A stretch of DNA of 64,000 nucleotides from Eulemur rufifrons (taxonomy: Eukaryota; Chordata; Mammalia; Primates; Lemuridae). Positions 47,550 to 59,283 of this stretch are shown here, in pieces. How positions within the stretch are numbered: position 1 is the first letter of the stretch; each line of letters begins with the position of its first letter. The notes beneath the pieces were generated by a model. That model searched no databases. It had not been told where the DNA came from and saw only the letters and a program-made list of their open reading frames with translations. The DNA lies in contig NC_091002.1 in NCBI RefSeq assembly GCF_041146395.1, forward strand, positions 10,348,501 to 10,412,500, written 5' to 3'. Both the position numbers and the translations under genes were made by a program.

Positions 47550-48220
47550 TTGCCCTCAAATTTATGTGTCCAGCCCAGACCCCATTCCTGAAGTCCAGGC
47601 CTATAGAGGTCCAACTGCCTACGTGGCATCTCCACTCAGACATCCAACAGGCATGTCACACTTCACACATCCAAGACAAGCAGCCACACCCTCTCTTCCT
47701 GGCCTTTCCTGTCTCAGTTAATGGCAAAAAAAAATTGAAATCCTAAGAGTTCACATGAAACATTTTCCCAACACTTTTGAAGTTTCCTTTTTGTTCACAC
47801 TGGACATGCATTCCATCAGCAAGTCCTGGTGGCTTGACCTTCAAAATATACCAGAATCTGCCCATTTCTTACAGCACTCCCAGCCACCATCCTGTTCCAA
47901 GCCACTGTCTCCTCTTACTTGCAGTGTCATGGCAGGTTTCCTACCTGGTCATCCAGCCCTCACTGTCCTTCTTCAGCTCGGCCAATTCTCCTAAAGACAC
48001 AGGTTGGATGGTGCCATTCTGCTCCAAACAATGCAAGGGCTTCTCATTTTCCTCCGAGTAAAATCCAAACTGACTGTGGCCTTCCTGACTGTGGCCTGGA
48101 AGGCCCTGCACGCTCTGGGGCTCTGGACCGCGAGTCCCTCTCTGACCTCTCCTCTGAACCTGCTTCCCAAGTTTGTGCCTCAGGACCTTTGTGCTTGCTG
48201 CACACCTGTCATTGAGCTAA
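47550..48220 (+). repeat. L2 LINE, inner 3' region, sense
   Basis: GTGTCCAGCCCAGACCCCAT, TCTGCCCATTTCTTACAGCA, AAGCCACTGTCTCCTCTTAC, GTAAAATCCAAACTGACTGT and GGAAGGCCCTGCACGCTCTG give the L2 3' region in order, ending near TTGTGCTTGCTGC. Overlapping plus-strand frames here are L2 shadows. Confidence 0.8.
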
Positions 48221-48429
48221 CCACCTTGGGACAGTCAGATGATTGCTTACACCAGCTCTGCTATGGTAGATGCCTTGGCACTTTGTCCATCCTCACGGTG
48301 GCTCAGGCAGACACTGTCTATGCCTGTCCATCAGCCCTCAGTACTCAACCTTCCCTTGCATGTTGATGGCTTCCTACTGGAAGCACCTGCTACTCTCTAG
48401 TTGGTGTGCTCTAAGCTTTCATGGCACAG

Positions 48430-48715
48430 GCCAGGTGAGATTTGGAAATGACCCCAGCTTTCTTGTCCCTTGGATGGGATAATTCTGAAGCATATCCAAC
48501 AGGGTCTTCCAGAGTTCCCCAGTAGGACGGAGTCCCAGTTGCCCACAGTGTTAACTGACTGGATAACACATGTGTTATTTCCTTCCTTTCCTTCCCTGTC
48601 TCATTTTCCTCCTTACCTACGTGTTTCCTGGGATCATCTTCCAAATAAACCACTTGCTCTCAAATCCTTATCTCATGGTCTGCCTTGAGGGGACCCAAAT
48701 GAAAGCAATGGCTTC
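48430..48715 (+). repeat. LTR-like repeat, sense
   Basis: Its right part, TCCAAATAAACCACTTGCTC, TCAAATCCTTATCTCATGGT and CTGCCTTGAGGGGACCCAAA, is the sense counterpart of 41898-41950. AATAAA at 48644-48649 sits where an LTR polyadenylation signal would. The left boundary is uncertain. Confidence 0.5.
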
Positions 48716-49079
48716 AAGCCTCTGCTGGTGTGATAGCTATCCAGGGAGACAGTCCAAATGTCAAGAAAGAGCCTGTCTCCTTGTGACCCTAGCTCAGCAT
48801 GCGAAATCCCATTTTCCCAGAGAGACTATTATTGTTCATGCCTCCCTGTGGGCAAATCATTATAAGTCTCAAAAATATGGAAGCGGATACATTATTGGAG
48901 GCCAAGAAAGATGTCTTGCTGTGGTTCCATGTGGTCTCTCTCTCTGCTCTTCTCCCACCTGCCAATGGACCAGCGTCACTGGCGTTAATGATCTAAGCTT
49001 TGATCACCCAAGAGAAGGGAAAGTCAACCTCTGATCCAAAGAGGCATTAGAATTTCAAAGCCCAGGTTTTGCAAATTAT
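48716..49079. other. Unassigned sequence
   Basis: Nothing recognised. It is crossed by a 154-codon frame (48570-49034) that starts inside the LTR-like repeat. Confidence 0.3.
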
Positions 49080-49570
49080 GTTGGTAATTATGGCTGTGAA
49101 ACAAACCACCTTAAACTTAGTAGCTTGAAACAATGACATTTATTTTGCTCATAAATCTGTAATTTAGTCAGGGCTTGGCAGGGACAGCACATGTTTGTGC
49201 TCATGGCATTGGCTGGAGCTCCTCAAAGGCTGAGGGCTAGAATCTTCACTCACTCACATGTCTGGAAGCCAGTGCTGGGAAGACCTAAGTAGCCAGGGCT
49301 GGGACAGCAGGGACATCTCAGACATTTCTCTCTCCCCTCTGTGGTCTCTCCATGGGATGTCTTCAGCAGGGTGACTTCAGGGTAGCCAGGTTTCTTACAC
49401 GGTAGCTTAGAGCTCTGAAGGTACACATCCCAAGTGAGAGCTGGTGGAAGCTCTATTACTTTTTATGACTTGGCCTAGGAAATTATACAGCATTGCTTCT
49501 GCCGTATTCTGTTGGAGGAGTTACAAAGCTTCATATTTGACCATCTTTGGCAACATAATCTGCCACACAG
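49080..49570 (-). repeat. Ancient LTR (MLT1-like), antisense
   Basis: TGGTAATTATGGCTGTGAAA followed by CAAACCACCTTAAACTTAGT and AGCTTGAAACAATGACATTT is the antisense LTR end. Later AAGTGAGAGCTGGTGGAAGC and ATTGCTTCTGCCGTATTCTG fit the interior. Confidence 0.65.
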
Positions 49571-50351
49571 ATCTTTGCTTTTGGGTTTGCTGGTGTGATG
49601 TTCCCCATGGCCAACAGCTTCTAGTCTGCAGTGAAAATACCCGTACAGACCAAAAGAGATATTGACTAAAGATGATGTAACCAGAGACCTTGGCTGGGCC
49701 AGAGCTGGGACCCACTTCTGCCAGGAATTTGGGCTACTCCCCAGCCTAAGTGTTTGCATGAGTTCATACACAAGCCTTGCTGCTGTTGTTGAAGGAAGTA
49801 GAAAATTTTTGGTAGTAGAAGGAAAGATGAAAGGAGAGAGGGATAGTGAGGAGTTAGTTCCTGCCCAGCCTCTGAGACTGGAATTCCCAGTGGGAGAGTC
49901 AGAGATAAAAGGTAAAAGAACTTGTTTTCCAGAGGCACTTTTGTGAGAAGCTGAGCACAAGCAGCAGTGTTACAGGGTCCAGGCAATGAGGTGCAGCAGG
50001 GAACCGGGGAGCACCTTGGGAACTAGGGTTTGGGCAGCTCTGGGAGGTGGGATATAGATGGAGTCCACTGACAGCGATGGCCAGGGACCGTGACAACTTG
50101 CTGGAGTAGAAGAACATGGGGAGATTTGTTCCTTTCCCTTGTCAAATAGCATCTGGGACCATTCCAAAACAATGGGGGGAGATTAGGGAGGACCTGTATC
50201 CCCGTATCACCAGGTGAGGCTTGAGGCTGGGAAGCGCATGCGATGTGAGTGTGTCCTCACTGTGTCTGCAGTCAGGGGTGTCTGGGAGGGGCACAGAATG
50301 TTAAAGACACAGTCCTGTCATAGCCATATTTGGTAAATTGTGATGGCAGTC

Positions 50352-50352
<1 letters not shown>
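49571..50352. other. Unassigned sequence
   Basis: No repeat family recognised. The 161-codon minus-strand frame 49475-49960 begins here and runs into the LTR, which argues against a gene. Confidence 0.35.

Positions 50353-50383
<31 letters not shown>
50353..50383 (+). repeat. (TG)n microsatellite
   Basis: About 15 TG units. Source of a poly-HT run in a minus-strand frame. Unassigned sequence follows to 50883. Confidence 0.92.
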
Positions 50384-51205
<822 letters not shown>

Positions 51206-51739
51206 AACACTCAGATATATCCAATATGAATAGCATATATATGAAAGGCATCAAAATATTAAATAATAAGTCCTTGCATTTCTCCCTTCTTTTTTTGATA
51301 AATGAAGCCTTTGTTATTCTAGGTAGGGAGACTGACGAAAAAGAAATTTGAACAAGCTGAGAGAGAACATGCTAATCTATACAAGAAAGGGCATGGAGAT
51401 ACCAAAAGGAGAAAAAGATAAGGGAAGGGGAGGAGTTTGTAGGAGGAGAGGAGAGGAGAGGAGAGGAGAGGAGAGGAGAGGAGAGGAGAGGAGAGGAGAG
51501 GAGAAAAGAGGAGAGAGTGGTGAGTGAAGAAGAAAGGCTCAAAAGCTAGGAGTTTTGTGGGGATGAAAGAGATAAAAAAAAGAAGATACCCAAGTAGCTG
51601 TAATACGGAATAGAATTTAGAGGACAGGAAAGGATGGCAAAAGATATTGTTCAAGAAATATTTGCTACCACACACCACCAGGAAATGTCAGTAAAAACAT
51701 ACATCACTCCTTAGTTCTGGCTTGATGAGAGGGCAGTTT
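51206..51739. other. Purine-rich sequence around a pentanucleotide repeat
   Basis: The whole of 51340-51660 is strongly purine-rich on the plus strand around the GGAGA array. No gene. Confidence 0.5.
51444..51503 (+). repeat. (GGAGA)n microsatellite
   Basis: About 12 perfect units of a purine-only pentamer, which makes the LLSSPLLSS run of a minus-strand frame. A mirror-symmetric purine tract of this sort can adopt triplex structure. Confidence 0.92.
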
Positions 51740-52240
51740 CAAAGGCTGAAGATGACACAGTTTTATCTGGTATATTTATATCCATCTATATAATCTACTA
51801 TTAGGAAAATCAAAGTAAGATCTTATTCTACATGTTGTTTTAATACCTGCCTTTCTCACTTAACGATATGTGTAGAACATAACCTTTAATGACCAGATAA
51901 CATTCCAGTGTGTGAATGAAGGTGCCATAATTGATTTAATTCACCCTTCATTGGCCATTTGGATTCTTTCTCCCTCCCTCCCTTCCCTCGCTTCCCTCCT
52001 TCTTTCCTTCCTTCCCTTATACTATCCTAAGCAATATACCAAGGATGAATAACCCTATAAATAAATGGTCATGCACATATATGATGATTTACTTAAGTAA
52101 TGACTTCTTTCAGATACATTTCTTAAAGTAGATTTACTGGGAGCCAAAGGAATTATAAAATGTTATAGCTTTTAACACCCATTGCTGGACTGCCTTACAG
52201 AAAGTTTGCCTAATTATTCTCCTGTCATGAGTATAGCTCC
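51740..52240 (-). repeat. L1M-type LINE 3' region, antisense
   Basis: TGCCTTTCTCACTTAACGAT, TTCATTGGCCATTTGGATTC, AAGGATGAATAACCCTATAA, TTCTTAAAGTAGATTTACTG and GCTGGACTGCCTTACAGAAA match antisense old L1. A (CCTT)n patch at 51971-52018 is inserted within it. Confidence 0.65.
51971..52018 (+). repeat. (CCTT)n-like simple repeat
   Basis: Impure CCCT/CCTT sequence within the antisense L1. Confidence 0.85.
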
Positions 52241-52259
52241 TCATCTATTGATTCTAAAC

Positions 52260-52412
52260 TATCTTTCTGTGTTCTGCAACTATATCCTGGGGGTAAGTCA
52301 ATCAGAATGTAAGCTCCAGGAAGACAGAAATTCTTTCTGACTTTACAGATTGTGACGTATAATAGGAGCTTGATAAATATCTTCGAACAAATGAATGATT
52401 GGTTGGATGGAT
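52260..52412 (+). repeat. L2 LINE 3' end fragment, sense
   Basis: AGAATGTAAGCTCCAGGAAG, ACAGAAATTCTTTCTGACTT and AGGAGCTTGATAAATATCTT followed by CGAACAAATGAATGA is the L2 3' terminus with its tail. Confidence 0.75.
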
Positions 52413-53029
52413 GGATTTGGGCACCTCGTGGGCAGTGTTTCTACTTATCTAAAGTCTTCTAATGTCTGGTGCACTTCCCTACACAGAGTAGGTGTCTAAT
52501 GCTAGCTACTCTCAGGAAGTTGGTCTTGGTCCAGCCACATTGCCACCCTGGAGTCTGCAGTTCCTTTCAATCTAAGAAAGTGGATTGTTCACTTGAAAAT
52601 ATCTGACTCCAGAAGGAGTTTGTTGCCCTGAGAATGAGTTATACTTCCTGGAGGACTGACGCCCAATATTCACCACATCATCCATCCTAATGGCCTCTGT
52701 TTCTCTTGGGGTGCACCCAACCTGAGTAAATCTTTATCTTCTTCAGATAACAGATCAAGCAGCCTTTTGGACATTCCTTTAAAATTCTGTGTTGTTTTCA
52801 GGAGTCATTAGATGTGTTTTAAAAGTATTCTGTGTGGTGAAGATTGAAGGAGAGGATGGATGGGAGGCATCTCGCACAGTGCCCACACGGAGTTGACCCT
52901 CAGAAATAGAGATTGTTACTGTGATTAAGTTCATCACTTGCCAGTGTCACCCTGGTCTCATCCATTCAAGAAAAAAATGACACATAACTCACGTGTTGTT
53001 AGTTTTTGAGTTTCTTCCCCGCTTTGCTG
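52413..53029. other. Unassigned sequence
   Basis: No feature recognised. Confidence 0.3.
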
Positions 53030-53132
53030 CTATGAGTTAGGTTTATTTTTTCCATTTTACCATTCAGGAAACTGGGGTTTGGAGAGGAAAGGTTCTCCCA
53101 TCTCACAATTGTCAGCGGTCCATTTGACTCAA
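53030..53132 (-). repeat. MIR-like fragment, antisense
   Basis: ATGAGTTAGGTTTATTTTTT, CCATTTTACCATTCAGGAAA and CTGGGGTTTGGAGAGGAAAG resemble an antisense MIR 3' half. Confidence 0.55.
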
Positions 53133-54194
53133 GGAATGCGTGCGGCATCAGTTTTAGTCGTTGGGCAAATTCCACCTTGAGCATAGCTGCCCTTTTGACC
53201 AATCAGCAGAGATGAAGCACAGAGCTGCCTCTGTCTGGTGGGCACTGTTGATTGCCTGGTGCTTGTAATGTCCCTGTGAAGGTGGAAGTCATTTTCATCA
53301 CAGCCGCCTCCTCTGACCGCTAGGGAGGCAGAGGCCAACTGTGTTTAAGAAACTCCACTGAGGTCAGCCAGACAGGCTATGATAGTTCAGGCCAGACACT
53401 GTCTATAAAAAGGAATCCAACTCCTAAAAATTCTCTCGCCAGCACAAGGAGAGGGTCCTACAAGGAAAGCACAGTGGTGAAGGTCTGTTGTGTCAGGTTG
53501 AAAGTATCATAAAAGGCTTGTGCTGAAAATGAAACTGATTGGGAAAGACCAGATTTTTATTGTACTTTGGTTAATTTGAGGTGTGGATCTGGTACTTTAT
53601 TTGGCCTGGATTTATGTAATTCTTAGCTCCAGGGTAAGAGGAATACGGTGAGGTTCTTATGGCTGGGCACAAACATTTGTTCTGTCTTTTCATACCCCAT
53701 CACTTTGATTCTCTTTCTGTGTTTTACTAGCAATGCCAGCAGCAATGGAAAATGAATTAGCTCAAGTTGATGGGTTTTTCCTATGCATGTGAGAGTTTTT
53801 GCTCTGGGGATCCTTATTGAGAACCAGACCTGGAAATCTAAACAGCAGTTTTATGTACATGGGTGTGAAGGGTAAATGTTGGTGTTTGGGGGAAAGAGCC
53901 TTTTGTTTTCTTCTCTCAGCACTCAGATCTCTGTAGCTCTGGAGGGGGCTGGTGTTTGGGGTCGCTGACTTACCTAGAGGACTGTCAGATGCACAGGGCG
54001 GAGCAAGCTGGGAGGAGACATGGACATGCACACGTGTGGGGGCGCACACATCACGCAGATACGGCAGAGAGCAGTTTCCTTTTCACAACTCTTAAGCTTG
54101 ATTTGTGTGTGTGTTTAAATAGATGCTTGAAAGATGACATCTATGTGGCAGACACTGTGCTTGTAGTCTTCCCAAAGGACATGACAAGATGCTT
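53133..54194. other. Unassigned sequence
   Basis: About 1 kb with no recognised repeat or gene. Confidence 0.35.
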
Positions 54195-54345
54195 GATTCT
54201 TGACCAACCATGTGACTTTGAGTGAGTCATTTAACCACATGGAACTTTATTTTCCTTAAGGGTAAAGTGAATGCTAATGGCATCCTAGGTTATGTCAGTA
54301 TATCTAAAAGTGTCCAGCACTTAGTGAACACGTAATAAATTCTCA
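54195..54345 (+). repeat. MIR SINE, sense
   Basis: CCATGTGACTTTGAGTGAGT followed by CATTTAACC, then GGAACTTTATTTTCCTTAAG and GTGTCCAGCACTTAGTGAAC and ACGTAATAAATTCTCAA. A diverged MIR running to its 3' end. Confidence 0.7.
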
Positions 54346-55194
54346 AGTCCATCTTCGTTCCTTCAACATCAATTTCCTTTCCAATGTTCCAGACAACCTA
54401 GCACAGATGCCTTTTAGGCAGCTGATTATAAGGCTAGTCATAATTTGTGCTGGGTTTGCTGTCTTTTCTAAGGTCATCTTCTTAGGAAGTCTGAGAGACA
54501 AACCCCAGACTGTGTTCATTCTTTTCCAGATAGAAAATGGAAAAATGTGGCCAAGCATCCACATGTTTGGTCTATAAAACACTTAAAACATTCAGACATT
54601 TGGTGTTGGGAGAACAAGGTACCATTTAAGCAAGTAAGTGTCATAAAGTCAACTGGCCCTGCAATTGGGATCTTTGGTTTTAATAGAGTAACCCAGGAGA
54701 AATAACCCAAGCTTTGGGATTTAACTTATTTTTTTTCTCTTCCTTAGAAAAATTTGAATTTCATCCTCACTACAGAAGGTTAAGAAGAAGATTTCTTTGA
54801 AGTTAGCTGATGTGCAGTGGCTGGACAAGATTCTTAGAAATTGTATATATATGTGACTAGGTAAGGATTCAAATTTGGATATTGGCTCCTTATTTTGGCT
54901 AAATTTGGTCCAAAGGAAATTCTGGATTTACCTAGAGAGAAAAATACATTATTTATTTTCAGGATTTTTTAAAAGCTAGATCCTATTTAGCTCTTTCATC
55001 TACATGCTAACCTCCCCAAATTTATTTTCCATCTTCCTTAAATATGGGTTTATTTTCAATGCTGTTCACAAATGCCACAATGGTAAATATTTTTTTCTAA
55101 AACAATGTAACTCTCACTATCAATGTTGTCTGCACCCATGGAGTTAGAAAGGGTGTCAAGTGTGTGAGATCCACCAGGGGTAGATCTCTTACGT
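54346..55194. other. Unassigned AT-rich sequence
   Basis: No feature recognised. Confidence 0.3.
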
Positions 55195-55600
55195 GGACAG
55201 CCTCTGTTAACGCTTGGCTCAGCCATGTAACTTGATTTGGCCTATGGGATGTAACATGTGACATATGACACAGAAGCTTGAGAAATGCTTCTATGTTGGG
55301 GCTTGCTCTCTTGTTGCTGTTGTAATAATCATGAGAACATGCCTGAGCCAGCTTGTTGGAGTGTTACACGTGAAAAGAGTCACACCTTCTCTGATCTCAG
55401 CCAAGGTCATTATGAACCAGCTGACAGACACAAGAGCCCAACCCACAGCCAACCAGCTGCATGGGTAGGCCTAAGACCAACAAAAAGGCCCAGCTGGCCC
55501 ACACACTCAGGAGCAATAAGAAAAAGCTGTTCTTATAATCTACTGAACTTTGGGGTGCTTTGTTACAGAGCATGACTGTGGCCATTGATAACTGACACAT
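55195..55600 (+). repeat. Ancient LTR (MLT1-like), sense
   Basis: GTAACTTGATTTGGCCTATG, AATCATGAGAACATGCCTGA, GCCAGCTTGTTGGAGTGTTA, AAGCTGTTCTTATAATCTAC and ACTTTGGGGTGCTTTGTTAC near 55547-55566 give the family order, ending around TTGATAACTGACA. Confidence 0.65.
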
Positions 55601-55674
55601 TGCTGCATATACCACCCTGCTCTCTGAAATCAAATGGACCTGCTTCACCCTAGTTTCATAACATACTACAAGGA

Positions 55675-55772
55675 ACATGCTACTTAGTCTCTTCGAGCAT
55701 CACTTTTCTCATCTGAAATATGGAGAAAATAATTTCTATCTGGCAGGATGTTTAAGCAGGTTGATACAGATT
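55675..55772 (+). repeat. MIR-like fragment, sense
   Basis: CTACTTAGTCTCTTCGAGCA, TCACTTTTCTCATCTGAAAT and ATGGAGAAAATAATTTCTAT resemble the MIR 3' half. Confidence 0.5.
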
Positions 55773-55872
55773 ATCACTGGACAATTAGTAAATAGACCCC
55801 TTAATAACTGGTGACTAATATTGCTATGCCTTCATCCTGATCAATAGCAAATGGAGAGAGTGAGGCAGCTGA

Positions 55873-56208
<336 letters not shown>

Positions 56209-56999
56209 CTTGTTTAAGCTCCCTGGGTCTCCAGAGACCCAGTCATAAACCCACCCAGAAAGAAAGCCCTGGGATGTCCTGCTTGGAAAAAGTATGAATT
56301 TTACTGCCAGAAAATAACTTTTGAATCTGAATTTTGGCTTCAGTTTTCATTTTTGATCTTGAAGTGAGGATAAATTAGGAACCCAAGAAACCTAGAGAGT
56401 TGGTACTGAGTTAGTATCTTTAATCCTGAAGTTTTGGATAAACAGGCAGGTCCCTCTGATTGTCTCTTAAGCAAGGACATTTGAGTTGAAGAGGGAAAAC
56501 TATATAGTTTAGGAAGATAAATTCCACCGTCTCCATGGTCCGTTAAAATGGATACAAGAAATTGATTATCTGGGGCCCAGTACCTGGTTGATGGAATCAT
56601 GGAACTGTCCTGTGGGGTCAGGTTTGTGTTTGCATTTCTGGCTAAGAGATAAGAAAGCTGACCAGTGAGAAATAAGGTCATGTTTCCTCTATGTTCCATG
56701 CTATGAGGCCTCCTTAATCTAAAAATCTTATTCAACAGAAGTCTCAATACTTCAACTTCTGCAAAATTCAACCAGTGTTAGAGCTGGCTGAACATGGATA
56801 CTTATTAAATGACTGCTGGATGCATGAATGAATGCATGGGTGAATAAATTCATCCTCCCATGAGGCGTAGTCTCCATAAATAGATGAGAACATGGATTAA
56901 GCATGGTTAGACTCTTAGGTTAGGATGTGCATACAGAAAGGAGCTTCAGGAACCACTTTGTTCAATTCTGTCATTGACAAGGGAATAGCCTTAGATGAA
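56209..56999. other. Unassigned sequence
   Basis: A 143-codon minus-strand frame (56340-56771) has no recognised domain. ATGAATGAATG-type sequence at 56822-56834 is a trace simple repeat. Confidence 0.35.
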
Positions 57000-57115
57000 A
57001 TAGCTTGTCCTGGGTCACCCAGGCAATAATGTGCAGACTTAGAGATATGCCCAAGGCAGGAATCCAGCTCTCCCAACTGCCAAGACAGAATTCTTCTCAT
57101 TCCAGCCTGCTGGTC
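57000..57115 (-). repeat. MIR-like fragment, antisense
   Basis: GCTTGTCCTGGGTCACCCAG and AGGAATCCAGCTCTCCCAAC are consistent with an antisense MIR 5' half. Diverged. Confidence 0.45.
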
Positions 57116-57269
57116 CCTTACCCAATATTCCCTTCTTATATGCCAAGTTATAACGTGTAGCCCAGGTGGTGTATAGGACTGGTCCCACACTCCTAGCATT
57201 TTAACTTCAATGTGTGAATTGTTTCCTTTGGGAAGCTCCTTAAGTTATCAGAATTTCCTAAAGTACTGG

Positions 57270-57395
57270 ATTTTACATTTATACATACATATACACACGT
57301 ATTTGTATAATACAATATAAATATATGTGTATGTGTATGTATATACTTATATATACATATATACATGTATATATATGTGTATATATATGTAAATT
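57270..57395. repeat. Alternating TA/TG tract
   Basis: Almost continuous alternating purine-pyrimidine sequence. It includes the 18-base perfect palindrome ATATATACATGTATATAT at 57357-57374. Likely to melt easily and able to extrude a cruciform. Confidence 0.85.
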
Positions 57396-57756
57396 TAACC
57401 ACTGTGCAAAACAACTTTCTGCAGCAGTCAAGCTACACCTATCCCATTGGGGCTTCATGGTTTCCATGGTAACTAATGTGCTGCAAAGTGGGGAGCACAG
57501 AGAACGACCTGGTAGAGGATTAAAAAACTATGCCATATATGAGCATCAGTAAAACGTGCCATTGGAAGGGCGGGAGAGAGGCCCATACATTTTTAGTTGT
57601 TGCCTGATTAGGAAAACCTGCCTGTTTACTCCAGGCTTTGCTATTCATAGCAGTCAAAACTGCAGCATTCCTGGGCATCACGTTCTGTCTGCTTGCTGAT
57701 GGCACAAGGGTGTCAAGAAGCTGTTTGCTACCTGTTACTCACAGGGGTGTTGAACT
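57396..57756. other. Unassigned unique sequence next to the L1 insertion
   Basis: No repeat recognised. It holds the RFX-like site described separately. Confidence 0.4.
57460..57473. promoter_or_regulatory. RFX X-box-like palindromic site
   Basis: GTTTCCATGGTAAC fits the inverted half-site pattern GTTNCC-AT-GGNAAC bound by RFX-family factors. Motif match only. There is no promoter evidence nearby. Confidence 0.45.
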
Positions 57757-57774
57757 GAAATGTTGGGGTTTCCA
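57757..57774 (+). repeat. Target-site duplication, left copy (L1)
   Basis: GAAATGTTGGGGTTTCCA, repeated exactly at 58584-58601. The preceding CT gives a TTTC/AG cut on the opposite strand, a near-match to the L1 endonuclease target. Confidence 0.95.
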
Positions 57775-58583
57775 GGATAATACAAGAGGTGCTATATCAC
57801 CATTGTTTTTGTGGCTGAGTAGAACTCCATGGTGTACATATGCCACATTTCATTAATCCACCCATGTATTGATGGGCACTTGGGTTGTTTCCACCTCTTT
57901 GCAATTGTGAATTGTGCTGCTATGAACATTCTCATGCAGATGTCTTTTTTATAGAACATCTTTTGTTCTTTTGGGTAGATGCCCAGTAATGGGATTGCTG
58001 GATCAAATGGTAGTTCTACTTGTAGCTCTTTGAGGTATCTTCATATTGCTTTCCACAGAGGTTGTACTAGTTTGCAGTCCCACCAGCAGTGTATGAGTAT
58101 TCCTATCTCTCTGCATCCATGCCAACATTTTTTGTTTTGGGACTTTTTGATAAAGGCCATTCTTACTGGAGATAAGTGATATCTCACTGTGGTTTTGATT
58201 TGCATTTCCGTGATGATTAGAGATGTTGAACATTTTTCCATATGTTTGTTAGCCGTTAGTCTATCTTTTGAAAAGTTTGAGAGCTGGAACACATTCTACT
58301 AAGTGAAGTATCCCAAGAATGGAAAAAAAAGCACTACGTGTACTCACCATCAAATTGGTTTTAACTGATCAACACTTAAGTGCACATATAGTAATAACAT
58401 TCATTTGGTGTTGGGCAGATGGGAGAGGGGAGGAGGGGATGGGCATTTACACACATAATGAGTGCAGTGTGCATCGTCTGGGGGATGGACACACTTGAAG
58501 CTCTGACTCGGGTGGGGCCAGGGCAATATACATAACCTAAACATTTGTACCCCCATAATATGGTGAAATAAAAAAGAAAAAAA
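57775..58583 (+). mobile_element. 5'-truncated, inverted L1 (twin-primed insertion)
   Basis: Two L1 segments lie head to head. 57775 to about 58275 is antisense: GGCTGAGTAGAACTCCATGG, GGGTAGATGCCCAGTAATGG and GTGGTTTTGATTTGCATTTC, the end of ORF2 and start of the 3' region reversed. About 58276 to 58583 is sense: ACATTCTACTAAGTGAAGTA, GCATCGTCTGGGGGATGGAC and ACCTAAACATTTGTACCCCC, ending AATAAAAAAGAAAAAAA. The outer edges are bounded by an 18-bp target duplication. The 3' end matches strepsirrhine L1 as I remember it. The copy carries no intact frame. Confidence 0.93.
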
Positions 58584-58601
58584 GAAATGTTGGGGTTTCC
58601 A
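58584..58601 (+). repeat. Target-site duplication, right copy (L1)
   Basis: Exact 18-base repeat of 57757-57774, directly after the A-rich tail. Confidence 0.95.
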
Positions 58602-58974
58602 ATATTCTATTTTCCTGGAGACTTCAAAGACTAGAAGGAGGTTCCAGCTTGCCACCACGGACACTCACCTGCTAAATCAGCCATGCAAGTTTGTACCCGC
58701 TCACACATCTGGGCAGATAGGGATCAGGCTCGACTAGCAGATAAATAAGTGGGCGAACTGCTAAGAACTTTAAGGGGCTAGGCTCCTGGCCCAACCAGAA
58801 TGTCTTTCTTCCCCTTTTCCCCCCCTTGCTTTCATTTTCCATCCTTTGGTCTCCTTTCTTTTTCTCTTTTGTTTCTCCCTTTTTTTGTTGTTGTTTTTTC
58901 TTTGCCATGGATGCTCCTAGCACCCACCTTCCAGTGACCCCTTCCCTTTGTCTGGGTTGCCTATGTGGCTATTC
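58602..58974. other. Unassigned sequence
   Basis: Pyrimidine-rich at 58800-58900, otherwise unremarkable. Confidence 0.3.
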
Positions 58975-59092
58975 TCTTTGGTATTTCATTGCTGCAAGCA
59001 CTTGTTTTACCCTCTGCCCCACATCACAAACTCCTGGAGGACAGCAGCTCTGTCTTCTCCCAGCTCCTAGCACAGTGAGCAATGTGTACCTG
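58975..59092 (+). repeat. L2-type LINE 3' end fragment, sense
   Basis: CACAAACTCCTGGAGGACAG, CAGCTCTGTCTTCTCCCAGC and TCCTAGCACAGTGAGCAATG follow the L2 3' terminus. Confidence 0.6.
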
Positions 59093-59108
59093 ATTAATTA
59101 GCCTAAGT

Positions 59109-59283
59109 CAGAGGTCCTCAAATTTTAACATGCATGAGAATCTCCTGCATTGCTGGGCTCCACCCCCAGAACTTCTGATTCGGTAAGTCAAGGTAGAGAT
59201 GGAGACTGATAATTTACATTTCTAGTAACTTCCCAGGTGATGTTGATGATGCTGGTCCTGGGGTCACACTTTGAGAACCACTG
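59109..59283 (+). mobile_element. MER5A hAT element, near complete
   Basis: It starts CAGAGGTCCTCAAATTTTAA and ends CACTTTGAGAACCACTG, with CTCCACCCCCAGAACTTCTG, TTACATTTCTAGTAACTTCC and CAGGTGATGTTGATGATGCT between. CTAAGTCA at 59103-59110 and 59284-59291 looks like the 8-bp target duplication with loss of one CA at the left junction. Confidence 0.9.

Noticed and set aside
49475..49960. The longest open frame in the window (161 codons, minus strand).
   Set aside because: Its 3' part runs into an antisense LTR remnant, it has no recognisable domain, and overlapping frames of similar length exist on both strands.
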